Source: JANMGV01 sp037440405 | Lineage (GTDB): Bacteria > Planctomycetota > Planctomycetia > Pirellulales > Pirellulaceae | Assembly: GCA_037440405.1 (NCBI GenBank) | Contig: JBBIUE010000013.1 | Coordinates: forward strand, 12,755 to 76,754 | Direction of reading: 5' to 3' | DNA length: 64,000 nt | The notes under the pieces: generated by a model | What the model saw: the letters and a program-made list of their open reading frames with translations, nothing else | Database searches by the model: none | What the model was told of the DNA's origin: nothing | Made by a program: the position numbers and the translations under genes | Shown: positions 26,586 through 35,782 of the stretch, piece after piece | Layout: each line of letters opens with the position of its first letter | How positions within the stretch are numbered: the first letter of the stretch is position 1

Positions 26586-27338
26586 ATGATCTTCGCTCAC
26601 CGAATCTCAAAGAGGTTTCGCACAAGAGATGCATGGATCGTTGCTGTAGATGATGTGAGTTTTTCGGTTCAGCCTGGCGAAGTCTATGGACTGCTCGGTC
26701 CCAATGGTGCTGGAAAGACGACAACGCTTCGGATGGTCATGGGGCTACTTGAGCCGGACGATGGTTACGTGGAGGTTGGCGGCGTTCGGACGAGCCTTCA
26801 AATGCACCAAGCCCGCGCCAAGCTGGGGCTGATCTCTACCAACGACGGAGTCTATCCTTGGCTGAGTGTCGAAGAGATGCTCCTTTACTTTGCGGACCTA
26901 TATGGTGTCGCTGTCCCCCAAGCCAAACTTCGGTTGCAAGAGTTGAGTTCGCTGCTCGGAATCTCTGGAATCCTCCGACAGCGATGCAACACATTGAGTA
27001 CCGGTCAGCGGCAACGTGTGATTCTTGCAAGAGGTCTCATGCATGATCCGCCAGTTATGTTGCTGGATGAACCAACGCGCGGTCTCGACATCGTCGGCAG
27101 CAGAACCATCTTTCAGTTTATCGACCACCTGCGGTCCCTTGGAAAATCGGTACTCATTTCGACGCATCGACTTGACGAAGCGGAACGAATCTGTGATCGG
27201 TTCGGCTTGCTGCATCGCGGTCGCTTGCGGTATGAGGGAACGCTTGATGAGCTGAAGGCTGAGTTTGGCAAGGAGCACTTGGTGGATATCTTTGTGAACT
27301 TGTTGGACGAATCAAATTCGGTCGCGAGGTCGCCATGA
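26586..27338 (+). CDS. ABC exporter ATP-binding protein (NatA-like)
   Basis: A 250-residue ATPase. Walker A is GPNGAGKTTT (about residues 38-47), the signature is NTLSTGQRQRV, Walker B is MLLDEPTRGLDI, and the H-loop is STHRL. The sequence FAHRISKRFRTRDAWIVAVDD and the lack of a long tail match the NatA (sodium/drug export) branch. The final codons overlap the start of the permease gene (ATGA at 27335), so the two form one transporter. Confidence 0.93.
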   Translation: MIFAHRISKRFRTRDAWIVAVDDVSFSVQPGEVYGLLGPNGAGKTTTLRMVMGLLEPDDGYVEVGGVRTSLQMHQARAKLGLISTNDGVYPWLSVEEMLLYFADLYGVAVPQAKLRLQELSSLLGISGILRQRCNTLSTGQRQRVILARGLMHDPPVMLLDEPTRGLDIVGSRTIFQFIDHLRSLGKSVLISTHRLDEAERICDRFGLLHRGRLRYEGTLDELKAEFGKEHLVDIFVNLLDESNSVARSP

Positions 27339-29539
27339 CACGTTTCTTCGAGGTGGGGCGGACGTGGCGAATGTGCTTAAAGGAGATGAAAGAAACGCTC
27401 CGAGACCGTCGAACCGTCGCAACGCTATTATTGATGCCTCTCTTGGTTTATCCGCTTTTGAGCGTCGCGCTCAATCGGCTCTTCCTCGGCGCCAAGAAAT
27501 CGTTTGAATCGCGCACGTATTGGATCGGTGTGTCGACCTTTGAGGAGCTGGAACAGCTCGAGCGTCTAATTCAAGCCGGTCGAGCTGTCCAAGATGGCGC
27601 GCCATCAACCGAGTTTCGGATCGAGCGATTGGATTCACGCCAAAATCAATCTCTTGACGGATCGCCCGAAGTTGGCGATCTCGCGAAAAGGTCATCGATT
27701 GCTTCATTTCGTATTATCCTTTCTGCAACCCAGCTTGAGACTCTGGTTGCTTCGGAGGAAGTAGATATCGGTTTGCGTTTCGAACCGGAGAGAAAAGAAA
27801 ATGTTGGCGCGGCAGAGCAGGATGAGGATGCGAGGAAATCGTCGAAGTTTCATGTAAGCATTGCATTTCGCCAAGAAGACCCGAAGAGCGAGAATGCTCT
27901 TCGCGAGATTGAGTCGATTTTGAAAGCCATCAATGACGCAGAAGTCCGCAAGCTGCTGGAATCGCTCAATGTCACTCCCCAACCTTCGGTCACGATGCAA
28001 GCAAAGCCTGTCGTTGCGTCCGGCAATTCAGGATTGAGTCTCGTTGCGATCATTCCGCTTGTGTTGTTGCTGATGACTATTACGGGAGCGGTCTATCCTG
28101 CCATCGACTTAACCGCTGGGGAACGAGAACGGGGAACGATGGAAGCTCTCATCGCTTCTCCGGTTCCACGATACGAGCTTCTCCTTAGCAAGTATGTCGC
28201 CGTCGTCTTCGTTGCATTTCTGACGGCATTAGCCAATGTCACGGCAATGTGGATCACCCTTTGGGCAACCGGTCTTGGGAAGTTGATTTTGGGACGTGAA
28301 GGTTTAAGCTTTTTAGCCGTCCTACAAGTTTTGCCGCTGCTATTACTATTCGCCAGTTTCTTTTCCGCGATCCTCCTGGCGTTGTGCAGTTTTGCCAAGA
28401 GTTTCAAGGAGGCTCAGGCTTACTTGATACCAGTGATGTTGATTGCTCTGGCTCCAGGCGTGTTGAGCTTATTGCCCGGAATTCAATTGACTCCCACCTT
28501 GGCCATCATCCCTCTCGTGAATGTCATTTTGTTGGCCCGAGATTTGTTGAGCCATCAAGCACAATTCTTGCCATCCGCCGCCGCCGTTTTTTCGACGATC
28601 GCGTACGCATCTGCCGCGGTCGGCTTGGCTTCGCGGTTGTTTGGAACCGATGCGACTTCACATGGCTCAGAAGGGACCTGGGGGGACTTGTTTCGACGTC
28701 CAGCTCAAACACGTCCGTTGCCCAGCCTTGGACATCTGGCAGCGTTACTGGCCATGAACTATCCACTTTACTTTGTATTATCCAACGGAGCTGGGAGAAT
28801 CGAGAAACTGAGTTTGTCAGATCGCTTGCTACTCAATTGCGCGATCACCTGCCTATTGTTCCTCGTGATGCCGATTCTGTTCGCTTGGTTTCGGCGGCTT
28901 CGCGGTGTCTCCACCTTTCGCCTTGCATGGTCGTGGTCGGGTCAGATGTGGACCTGGATTGGCGTGAGCTTACTCGCTTCAAGCCTTTGGATGGGGGCCC
29001 ATGAACTGTTCTTGTTCAGCAAGACGATGGGATGGGCCACCATCGATGAAAGTCAATTTGCGGCAGCCGAAGCAACGAGGCAGGAATTGAAACAGCTTCC
29101 TCTTTGGTTGATCCTATTCACATCCGCGATTGGACCAGCCATCGCAGAAGAAATATTTTTTCGCGGGTTCGTGCTTTCGTCGATGCACTCCTTATCAGCT
29201 TTTCGCGCCGTTCTGTTTTCATCCATACTCTTTGGATTGTTTCACACAATGAGTGGCAGTGTCATGACCATCGAGCGGTTGCTGCCTTCCACGTTTTTGG
29301 GGCTGGCACTCGGTTTCGCCACGACACGAACAGGTTCCCTATTTCCAAGTATCGTACTTCATGCGCTTCACAACGGATTCTTGTTCACGCTTGCGCATCA
29401 GCAGGAAGCGATTTTGAGTTGGGGTTGGGGTATCCAGGAGGGAGAGCAACTTCCTAACACATGGCTGATTTACGGAGCGATCGCCGGAATCGTCGGCCTA
29501 GGACTGATCGCAGTCTCCAACCGCCGAAATGAAGGGTAG
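27335..29539 (+). CDS. NatB-like ABC permease fused to a CPBP intramembrane protease
   Basis: A 734-residue membrane protein. It opens with a NatB-type ABC-2 permease: the first membrane segment near residues 27-45 (VATLLLMPLLVYPLLSVAL), a large extracytoplasmic part to about 225, and several segments between about 230 and 430, including the TAGERERGTMEALIASPVPR loop. The C-terminal 200 residues are a CPBP (CAAX protease / bacteriocin-processing) domain with the metal-site Glu pair and Arg in IAEEIFFRGFVL, the FGLFHTM His, and a third His in VLHALHNG. The fused protease may process or regulate the exported substrate. Confidence 0.88.
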   Translation: MTRFFEVGRTWRMCLKEMKETLRDRRTVATLLLMPLLVYPLLSVALNRLFLGAKKSFESRTYWIGVSTFEELEQLERLIQAGRAVQDGAPSTEFRIERLDSRQNQSLDGSPEVGDLAKRSSIASFRIILSATQLETLVASEEVDIGLRFEPERKENVGAAEQDEDARKSSKFHVSIAFRQEDPKSENALREIESILKAINDAEVRKLLESLNVTPQPSVTMQAKPVVASGNSGLSLVAIIPLVLLLMTITGAVYPAIDLTAGERERGTMEALIASPVPRYELLLSKYVAVVFVAFLTALANVTAMWITLWATGLGKLILGREGLSFLAVLQVLPLLLLFASFFSAILLALCSFAKSFKEAQAYLIPVMLIALAPGVLSLLPGIQLTPTLAIIPLVNVILLARDLLSHQAQFLPSAAAVFSTIAYASAAVGLASRLFGTDATSHGSEGTWGDLFRRPAQTRPLPSLGHLAALLAMNYPLYFVLSNGAGRIEKLSLSDRLLLNCAITCLLFLVMPILFAWFRRLRGVSTFRLAWSWSGQMWTWIGVSLLASSLWMGAHELFLFSKTMGWATIDESQFAAAEATRQELKQLPLWLILFTSAIGPAIAEEIFFRGFVLSSMHSLSAFRAVLFSSILFGLFHTMSGSVMTIERLLPSTFLGLALGFATTRTGSLFPSIVLHALHNGFLFTLAHQQEAILSWGWGIQEGEQLPNTWLIYGAIAGIVGLGLIAVSNRRNEG

Positions 29540-30229
29540 ACGCATCGCAGTCGTTCGTCAGGCCCGCACTGCATGCCCTTGCGCCGACGCAACGATGAAC
29601 TAAAAAGTATTGCGGGCCTATTCCAACGTAGGCCCGCGCTTACGCCGAGACTTTTGGGCTGCCAATTCGTTATCGCAAGGTCAATCGACAACTTGACGAT
29701 ATCGTGGCATTGATCGATAGTCAGATTTCTGGTCTGCTGTATCTTGAGGCTAGCAACCATCGGTACCATAGGCAGTTGCCATTGAGCCACCTGTAGCTCC
29801 ATCTTGTCTCTGAGATTCACAATTCATTTGAATCCGGCCCGGAAAATTGAGGAAGCTGTGTTCGATTGAGTAGCACAGGACTTGGCATGTTGATAGCCGA
29901 CTCGCCGCGATGCCCTTCTTTTCACCGCCAATGCACACTCATGGTGACGACCTAGCTGACGACGTGGATCATCCGACGATTAGCGATTTCCGGTGTTGAT
30001 TTTTGGATCGCTTGGAAATTAGCTTCATCGAGAACGCAAACCAATGAGCATCCAGGCAAGGAGTCTTGTGCTTTTTGAAGCTGCTTGATTTCCGAAACTT
30101 AACGCATAGAACAGCAAACTACGTGCAGATGATCCCGAGCCGCTTCTGAGGAGTGAGAGCTGTACAGTTTACTTCCGAAGGCCGATCATCAAGCGACCTC
30201 GTTGAAGATTGCCCGACGACTGGTGCCGT
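29540..30229. other. Long spacer with a hairpin and possible gene remnant
   Basis: No complete gene is supported. A hairpin follows the permease (29612-29637). On the minus strand, a frame from a TAA at 30099-30101 to a TAG at 29952-29954 stays open for 48 codons, with a natural-looking composition (it contains CVLDEANFQAIQKSTPE), but it has no start or known domain. It could be the last piece of a decayed gene. The rest shows nothing I recognise. Confidence 0.4.
29612..29637 (+). terminator. Hairpin after the exporter operon
   Basis: A perfect 9-base stem (GCGGGCCTA against TAGGCCCGC) with the loop TTCCAACG lies 73 bases beyond the permease stop. There is no T-run after it, so it may act as a barrier hairpin rather than an intrinsic terminator. 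Confidence 0.4.
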
Positions 30230-31021
30230 TCAGTAGAGTAAGCGAATGCCGAGGCGCTGGTGCATTTGATTCACGAATTCCGGGGAGAATCGAAATCCAT
30301 GCGCCAAGTTTCGCAAGTATTCGACTTCGCTGGGATGATCGATATCGATCGTTGCGGCAGAGATCATGTACACCTGTTGCTCCATGCCGATCGGCACGGA
30401 CCAAATGAACTCTCGCAGATCGTGAGGACGTGCCAGTTCGTCTTGAAGATAGCGAATGACGCCTGGCGTGGTGCGATCGAAATTCTGAAGGATTCGGTCC
30501 TGTTCCGACTGGCTAATGTTGCCATCGCACTTTGCTGCGCCAAGCATGGCTCGTACTAGGATGGTTGCCTTGTCGTTGATCGTCTCAGCGGGCTTCGGAC
30601 GGAATGAGTCCAACGGTCCCGACCGAGGAGTTGCCAAGGGTGGAGACGAAGTATTGGACACAGTGGACCGTGGTGGCTCGGCAGGCACGTTGGAAAACGG
30701 TGTATCCGATGCTCGCGTCGAGAATGGCGGTTGCGAGGGGCTTGGAGAAAACGGTGATTCTTGTCGAGTGGTGCGGTCGTGCTTCTTCGCCACATTGAGC
30801 AGATCTTCGAGTTCGCGAGCGTGACGATCGACATCCATATCGCTCCTATTGGAAGAGGTAGGTGCGCCCGTCTGTGAACCGCGAGAACCAGTCGGCTGCG
30901 GCGGCTGCGCGGGAGGCTTTGATCCACCAAAAATGTCATCGAGACTTCGGCCTTTCGAGCCTGATCCAGCGCCTCGGGATTTCGATCCCAACAACGAGAC
31001 AAGAATTTCGATTGCGTCCAT
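30230..31021 (-). CDS. TerB/DUF533-like protein with a disordered linker
   Basis: A 263-residue cytoplasmic protein with no signal. Residues 1-45 are Gly/Ser/Lys-rich after a short start (MDAIEILVSLLG). Residues about 46-155 are a low-complexity Pro/Ser/Thr linker. The last 110 residues form a helical domain (DKATILVRAMLGAAKCDGNIS followed by two further helices) that resembles the DUF533/TerB fold seen in YebE and tellurite-resistance proteins. The start at 31021 is chosen over one 37 codons upstream because AGGTCAG precedes it. Function unknown; the gene is isolated. Confidence 0.7.
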   Translation of the reverse strand: MDAIEILVSLLGSKSRGAGSGSKGRSLDDIFGGSKPPAQPPQPTGSRGSQTGAPTSSNRSDMDVDRHARELEDLLNVAKKHDRTTRQESPFSPSPSQPPFSTRASDTPFSNVPAEPPRSTVSNTSSPPLATPRSGPLDSFRPKPAETINDKATILVRAMLGAAKCDGNISQSEQDRILQNFDRTTPGVIRYLQDELARPHDLREFIWSVPIGMEQQVYMISAATIDIDHPSEVEYLRNLAHGFRFSPEFVNQMHQRLGIRLLY

Positions 31022-31456
31022 GGAACTGACCTGTTTGAATGCAACTACAACGTTTACATGAGAGATTTTACTCAGTCCCTCCCGCAACCAAAAGGCCCAA
31101 GGGCTTCTGATCATTGCAATGGAGCTTCGCAATCGGCAAGAAGTCCCTTCTCTAATCTGATACCTAAACAGTGTCTCGAATTGAATTGCCCATTTTTCAT
31201 CGAACGGAAAGTCGTTGCACCGATTCTCGTTTGATTGCCGAACAGTCAGACGAAGAGGTGCAACCTAGATCAAAAACGTGGAGCCGGGGCTGACCGCTCA
31301 AAAGCGACAGGCTATCCAAAAGAATGGTCTCGCACCGAAGTTGCCTTACCAACATCTGAACATTCCCGTTAAGATGATCTCCAATTCTCGGGCGGTATCA
31401 AACGCATTTTGCACCAATCGAAAGTTCACGATTGCAATTTTCAAGGACGGCGATAG
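31022..31456. other. Divergent intergenic region
   Basis: There is no supported gene. This spacer separates the minus-strand TerB-like gene from the plus-strand adenylating enzyme and should hold both promoters. I see no confident promoter motif. Confidence 0.45.
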
Positions 31457-33190
31457 ATGAAACAGAGCGAGCTTGTAGTTCCCGATGGAAACGTTGCATC
31501 GCGACTAGCTGTTCAAGCACGAACGGCAGCCGATCAGATCGCCATCGCTGCTCCCACAAGCCGCTTTCAACGCGAGAAGGATCGGGCCTACTCAACCATT
31601 AGCTTCTCGGAATTGGATGACCGTGTAACTCGATTGGCAGCGGGCTTTCAGTCGATTGGCGTTGGGCCTGGGAAGCGGATTGCCTTGCTCGTTCCTTTTG
31701 GTGAAGATTTCATCACGTTGGTTTTCTCGCTGTTGAAGACTGGGGCAACCTTGGTTCTGGTCGATCCTGGAATGGGCCGTCGCAACTTGCTTCAATGCTT
31801 AGAAGCATCGAATCTCGACGGTTTCGTGGGGGTTCCTCTTGTTCACGCAGTCCGCAAGTTCTTTTCGAGTCGATTTCCAAGAGCGGTCAAGAACGTCGTG
31901 GTCGGTCGAGGCTCGCCGTTTCTAGCGGGCGTTTCGCTCAAGCAGCTTGAAAAAGAATCTGCGCGTTCCTTTCGGAATCCACAGACACAATGGTCGTCAC
32001 CCGCCGCAATCATTTTCACGACAGGTAGTACCGGGCCACCCAAGGGGGTTCTTTATACTCACAGCACGTTCTGCAATCAAATCGATCAAATCGTCGAACA
32101 TTACGGTATCCAACCGGGCGGTCGCGACTTGAGCGGATTTCCGTTATTCGGCTTGTTCAATGCAGTGATGGGGGTGACAACGGTGATCCCAGACATGAAT
32201 CCGACTCGTCCCGCCGATGTCGATCCTTTGAAGTATCTGCACGCGATCGATCAATGGTCGATCAATCAATCCTTCGGTTCGCCGGCACTTTGGACCAGGA
32301 TCGGTACGTACTGCGAAAAATCAAAAAGAAAACTACCGTCGCTGCGTCGCGTCCTTTCTGCGGGAGCACCGGTTGCCCCGCGCGTTCTGCAATGGATGCG
32401 AGATGCGATCCATCCCGATGGAGAGATGCACACTCCCTACGGTGCCACAGAAGCATTGCCTGTTGCCTCGATTGAAAGTCGCGAGGTTCTCGGTGAAACC
32501 GCAGAAAGACATCGTCAAGGAGCGGGTGTTTGCGTTGGTCGCCGATTTTCGGGAATCGATTGGAAGGTGATCCGAATCGACGATGGTCCTTTGAGCGAAA
32601 GGCGGGATGTTCGCGAAATGCCGACTGGTGAGATCGGCGAATTGATGGTCTCAGGTCCTGTCGTTTCGCGAGAATATGTGACACGGACTGATCAAAACGC
32701 CTTTCATAAAGTTACCGACGGTGATCGCATCTGGCATCGCATGGGTGACGTCGGCTACTTGGATCACTCGGACCGGTTCTGGTACTGTGGCCGCAAGTCG
32801 CATCGAGTTCCAACCAAGAATGGAAACCTTTTCACGGAACCGTGCGAAGCGATCCTCAATTCGCATCCCCAAGTTTATCGCAGCGCGTTGGTCGGCGTTC
32901 CGAGCGATTCCAGTCCATGGCGGGAGAAAATCTCGGCAGAAGAAGCTTCGTTTCCAACCCCGTGCATGGTCATCGAATGTTGGAAGGATTTTGTATCCAA
33001 CCATGAAAACCGCTCGAAACTTATCGAAGAACTTCGCGCACTGGCACAATCCCAGTCAACGACGGCAGAAATCGAACAATTCCTGATCTATTCGGGCAGG
33101 CTGCCGACAGACATCCGTCACAACTCGAAGATTTTCAGAGAGCAGCTCGTCCCCTGGGCAAGTAGACAACTCCAACAGAGGGCTAGTTAA
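31457..33190 (+). CDS. OleC-like AMP-dependent ligase / beta-lactone synthetase
   Basis: A 577-residue member of the acyl-adenylating (ANL) superfamily. The P-loop is FTTGSTGPPKGVLYTH (about residues 190-205). Motif A5 reads TPYGATEALPVAS, as in OleC, the olefin-pathway enzyme that turns beta-hydroxy acids into beta-lactones. MGDVGYLD, WYCGRKSHRV and the C-terminal DIRHNSKIFREQL also fit OleC closely. oleA, oleB and oleD are not adjacent, so it may work alone or with unlinked partners. An ordinary fatty acyl-AMP ligase remains possible. The ATG at 31457 directly follows GGCGATAG; the ribosome-binding site is weak. Confidence 0.75.
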   Translation: MKQSELVVPDGNVASRLAVQARTAADQIAIAAPTSRFQREKDRAYSTISFSELDDRVTRLAAGFQSIGVGPGKRIALLVPFGEDFITLVFSLLKTGATLVLVDPGMGRRNLLQCLEASNLDGFVGVPLVHAVRKFFSSRFPRAVKNVVVGRGSPFLAGVSLKQLEKESARSFRNPQTQWSSPAAIIFTTGSTGPPKGVLYTHSTFCNQIDQIVEHYGIQPGGRDLSGFPLFGLFNAVMGVTTVIPDMNPTRPADVDPLKYLHAIDQWSINQSFGSPALWTRIGTYCEKSKRKLPSLRRVLSAGAPVAPRVLQWMRDAIHPDGEMHTPYGATEALPVASIESREVLGETAERHRQGAGVCVGRRFSGIDWKVIRIDDGPLSERRDVREMPTGEIGELMVSGPVVSREYVTRTDQNAFHKVTDGDRIWHRMGDVGYLDHSDRFWYCGRKSHRVPTKNGNLFTEPCEAILNSHPQVYRSALVGVPSDSSPWREKISAEEASFPTPCMVIECWKDFVSNHENRSKLIEELRALAQSQSTTAEIEQFLIYSGRLPTDIRHNSKIFREQLVPWASRQLQQRAS

Positions 33191-33983
33191 CAGAGGCCAA
33201 GAGCGGGAGACGCTCCTGAGTCGACACGACAACTCCTCCTGGTTTTTCAATCGTGATTGCAAACGCAACAGGCTTGATAACTCGGAGCTTCGCCTGAATC
33301 GGAATAATCATTTCTCCAGTGGATGTCACATCGAAGACGCCGCCATCAACTGGTTCATCATCTCGCTCGGGGTCAATAATCCAGAGCTGATACTGTTCTT
33401 TCGATGGATCGTTCACTGGCATATTCACAAATCGCATATAGCCTTCCTGGCTGGTTGTGTTCCAAACAACGTCACCCGACACACGGGATTCGAATGGTGT
33501 CTTTCCCGCAGACCATTCGGAGGTGATTGTTCCACGGGTGGACACAAGCCGCGCTCGCTTTGCGGCCAAGTTCGATTGGGGCGTCCAATTCGAGGAGAAC
33601 CAAAATCCAAAGGCAATCATAAGCGAAGCAGCAGTAACGATCCAAGCAACCATCTCGCGCCTGGACCCCAAGGCATCACCGAGAGCGACTGGTTGCGAGG
33701 AGGGAGCAGAGCTCAATCGGATATCACTGGTGGCGTCGTTCATTCGGCGAGACAGCTCATCATGAACACGCCGTCGCAAACCGCGAGGCATGGGCGTCAG
33801 CGTGGAACCGTGCAGCGCCAAATGGATCGCAGCTGCTGTCCGAGCAACTTCATCTGCCTCGCGATGGAACTCTGCGGAAGTCGTCTGCAAAAGCCGAGAC
33901 TCTTCTTCCTCAGTGAGATCACCCAAAGCACTGCCGGCAAACAAATCCAACATGTCATCGGAAATTGGAGGCAATTGACTCAT
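33183..33983 (-). CDS. Anti-sigma factor, RskA-like
   Basis: A 266-residue membrane protein. The cytoplasmic N-terminal part (ISDDMLDLFAGSALGDLTEEE, residues 8-28) is the anti-sigma region found in RskA-type regulators. One membrane segment lies near residues 115-135 (VAWIVTAASLMIAFGFWF). The extracytoplasmic RskA domain follows (YMRFVNMPVNDPSKEQYQLWIID). It should hold the ECF sigma factor at the membrane until a signal arrives. The ATG at 33983 overlaps the sigma factor's stop (ATGA). Its 3' end overlaps the OleC-like gene by eight bases. Confidence 0.9.
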   Translation of the reverse strand: MSQLPPISDDMLDLFAGSALGDLTEEEESRLLQTTSAEFHREADEVARTAAAIHLALHGSTLTPMPRGLRRRVHDELSRRMNDATSDIRLSSAPSSQPVALGDALGSRREMVAWIVTAASLMIAFGFWFSSNWTPQSNLAAKRARLVSTRGTITSEWSAGKTPFESRVSGDVVWNTTSQEGYMRFVNMPVNDPSKEQYQLWIIDPERDDEPVDGGVFDVTSTGEMIIPIQAKLRVIKPVAFAITIEKPGGVVVSTQERLPLLASVN

Positions 33984-34687
33984 TGGTGGACGTCTCCGAT
34001 GAGCTTCCTCTTGGAAACCTTCATGCACTCGCGAACTTGCAGTAAACCTCTTCTCGCAAGTGACTTGATAGAGCCCAGGGGCTTTTCCAACTTTCGGGCG
34101 ATACCTTCGTGAGAGAGGCCATCCAGGATCGATAGCCTAAGAACTTGTTGCTGTTCCTCTCGGAGCGACTTCAGACACTCTTCGGCCTTTGCGGCTTCTT
34201 CAACGACTTCCAGTTGACAGCTACCGCCGCTATCCTCTGTTATCTCGGGTTCTTCTAGACCAACAAATTCGACACGTCGTGCCACTTTCCTCGTTCGGTC
34301 GATCATTCTCCGTCGTGCAATTAGCGTGATGAAGGTTGCTTCGGACGAAAGCTCCGGATTGTAACGATGAGCATTTCGCCAAATCTCAACAAAAATCTCT
34401 TGAACAATGTCCTCTGCGTCAGCCAAATTCGCAAACATTCGCTTAGCCAAAGACCAAACCAAAGCTCCATACTTATCGAGACACTCGGATACAGCCGTCT
34501 CATCACCAGCGGCGAGGCGCTGAATAATACTTTCGCTCAACAAATCAGTAGTCAAGTGCGAGCTGTCCTCAGGCAAGTCTTCGAATTTTTTCCATTTCCA
34601 ACGTATCGTGACTATACCTTGATTATTGCAATCGTTCAATCGTTCATCGAAACTAGAACGCCGAGAAACGGTTGTGGTGTAGCTCAT
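33980..34687 (-). CDS. ECF-type RNA polymerase sigma factor
   Basis: A 235-residue extracytoplasmic-function sigma factor. Region 2 includes YGALVWSLAKRMFANLADAEDIVQEIFVEIWR (in two blocks). Region 4 holds LREEQQQVLRLSILDGLSHEGIARKLEKPLGSIKSLARRGL (the helix-turn-helix). The N-terminal 50 residues are extra and variable. The ATG at 34687 is chosen because an earlier in-frame ATG (34717) lies next to a terminator hairpin. It is translationally coupled to its anti-sigma factor. Confidence 0.92.
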   Translation of the reverse strand: MSYTTTVSRRSSFDERLNDCNNQGIVTIRWKWKKFEDLPEDSSHLTTDLLSESIIQRLAAGDETAVSECLDKYGALVWSLAKRMFANLADAEDIVQEIFVEIWRNAHRYNPELSSEATFITLIARRRMIDRTRKVARRVEFVGLEEPEITEDSGGSCQLEVVEEAAKAEECLKSLREEQQQVLRLSILDGLSHEGIARKLEKPLGSIKSLARRGLLQVRECMKVSKRKLIGDVHQ

Positions 34688-34717
34688 TGTCGTGGACCCC
34701 GCCTGCAACTCAAACAT

Positions 34718-34750
34718 GCGGGCAGCGAACGAAAGAAATTCGCTGCCCGC
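34718..34750 (-). terminator. Hairpin between the fasciclin gene and the sigma factor gene
   Basis: A perfect 12-base stem (GCGGGCAGCGAA against TTCGCTGCCCGC) with a nine-base loop sits 59 bases after the fasciclin stop. On the minus strand it is followed by ATGTTTGAG, with few Ts, so it may reduce rather than abolish readthrough into the sigma factor gene. Confidence 0.6.
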
Positions 34751-34808
34751 AACTTGTTGAATGAAATCCGCTAATCTTCAAAGACTTTAGATAGCGGTCA
34801 ACGAAGCT

Positions 34809-35696
34809 CTACGGAAGCAGAACGGCGTCGATGACATGGATGACCCCGTTCGAGGCGTCAATGTCGGTCTTAATGACGTTCGACTTGTTGATCATCACTC
34901 CCTCGGAGGTCACGCTCACCGACACCTCTTTGTCTGCCAACGTTTTCGCAGACTTCAGAGCAACCACATCTTCCGAGAACACTCGACCAGCAACTACGTG
35001 ATACTTGAGAATGGTGACCAGCTTGTCCTTGTTTTCTGGCTTGAGCAATGACTCTACCGTGCCTGCAGGAAGAGCCGCGAAGGCTTTGTCCGTAGGAGCA
35101 AATACGGTGAAAGGACCTTCACCGCCCAAAACCTCGGCCAAACCACCAGCAGAGACGGCTGCTAAAAGTGTTTCGAACATCTTGGCATTCTTGGCTACCG
35201 CCGGAATGGCATCCGACGCTGGCAGAATCACCGAATCGATGACGTGGATGACGCCATTGCTGCAGGCGATGTCCGTCTTGACGACCTGTGCAGAGTCGAC
35301 AGAAACCTTTCCATCGGCAACAGCAATATCGATTCGTTGACCATTTAGCGATTTTGCTCCAGTGAGCTTGACCACATCGCCCGCCATGACCGAACCCGGA
35401 ACCACATGGTAGGTCAGGATGCCGATCAGTTGCTCCTTGTTCTCAGGCTTCAGTAGGTTCGCAATCGTACCTTCTGGCAACTTGGCAAAGGCATCGTCAG
35501 TCGGGGCGAAAACAGTAAAGGGACCTTTTTCCTTTAACGCATCGACCAAGCCTGCTGCTTGCAGGGCTGCTGCCAAAGTCTTGAAACTTCCGGCCTTGAC
35601 CGCAGTGTCGACAATGTCGTCTGCAGCTCCCGCAGTCCGCAACGAGACACCTGCTAGCAACAGCATCGAAAGGAACCCGCAAAGTAAACGCTTCAT
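34809..35696 (-). CDS. Secreted protein with two fasciclin (FAS1) domains
   Basis: A 295-residue protein. The signal peptide is MKRLLCGFLSMLLLAGVSLRTAGA. Two FAS1 domains follow (about 27-160 and 165-295). Each shows the H1 motif GPFTVFAPTDDAFAKLP or GPFTVFAPTDKAFAALP, and the H2-like YHVVPG or YHVVAG block, and each ends in NGVIHVIDSVILP or NGVIHVIDAVLLP. FAS1 proteins mediate adhesion at the cell surface. The ECF sigma / anti-sigma pair downstream parallels the mpt70/mpt83-rskA-sigK layout of mycobacteria, where the sigma factor drives the fasciclin gene. AGGAGAAGG precedes the start. Confidence 0.93.
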   Translation of the reverse strand: MKRLLCGFLSMLLLAGVSLRTAGAADDIVDTAVKAGSFKTLAAALQAAGLVDALKEKGPFTVFAPTDDAFAKLPEGTIANLLKPENKEQLIGILTYHVVPGSVMAGDVVKLTGAKSLNGQRIDIAVADGKVSVDSAQVVKTDIACSNGVIHVIDSVILPASDAIPAVAKNAKMFETLLAAVSAGGLAEVLGGEGPFTVFAPTDKAFAALPAGTVESLLKPENKDKLVTILKYHVVAGRVFSEDVVALKSAKTLADKEVSVSVTSEGVMINKSNVIKTDIDASNGVIHVIDAVLLP

Positions 35697-35755
35697 CTAA
35701 CCTTCTCCTCATCACTCGAAAGAAACTCGCAAGAATCGACATTCGATTCCACTGA

Positions 35756-35782
35756 TACGACGCATTGTTCGTTCGCTGTTCC
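35756..35782 (-). promoter_or_regulatory. Candidate ECF promoter upstream of the fasciclin gene
   Basis: On the minus strand GGAAC is followed by 16 bases and then GTCGTA. The layout resembles that of many ECF promoters, which pair a GGAAC -35 element with a short -10 about 16 bases away. It lies 60-86 bases upstream of the fasciclin ATG. A second overlapping GGAAC occurs five bases further upstream. Whether the local sigma factor recognises this motif is inference. Confidence 0.35.

Noticed and set aside
29952..30098. Open minus-strand stretch of 48 codons with natural-looking composition (CVLDEANFQAIQ)
   Set aside because: It lacks a start codon and a domain; at most a remnant, so it was only noted in the spacer entry.
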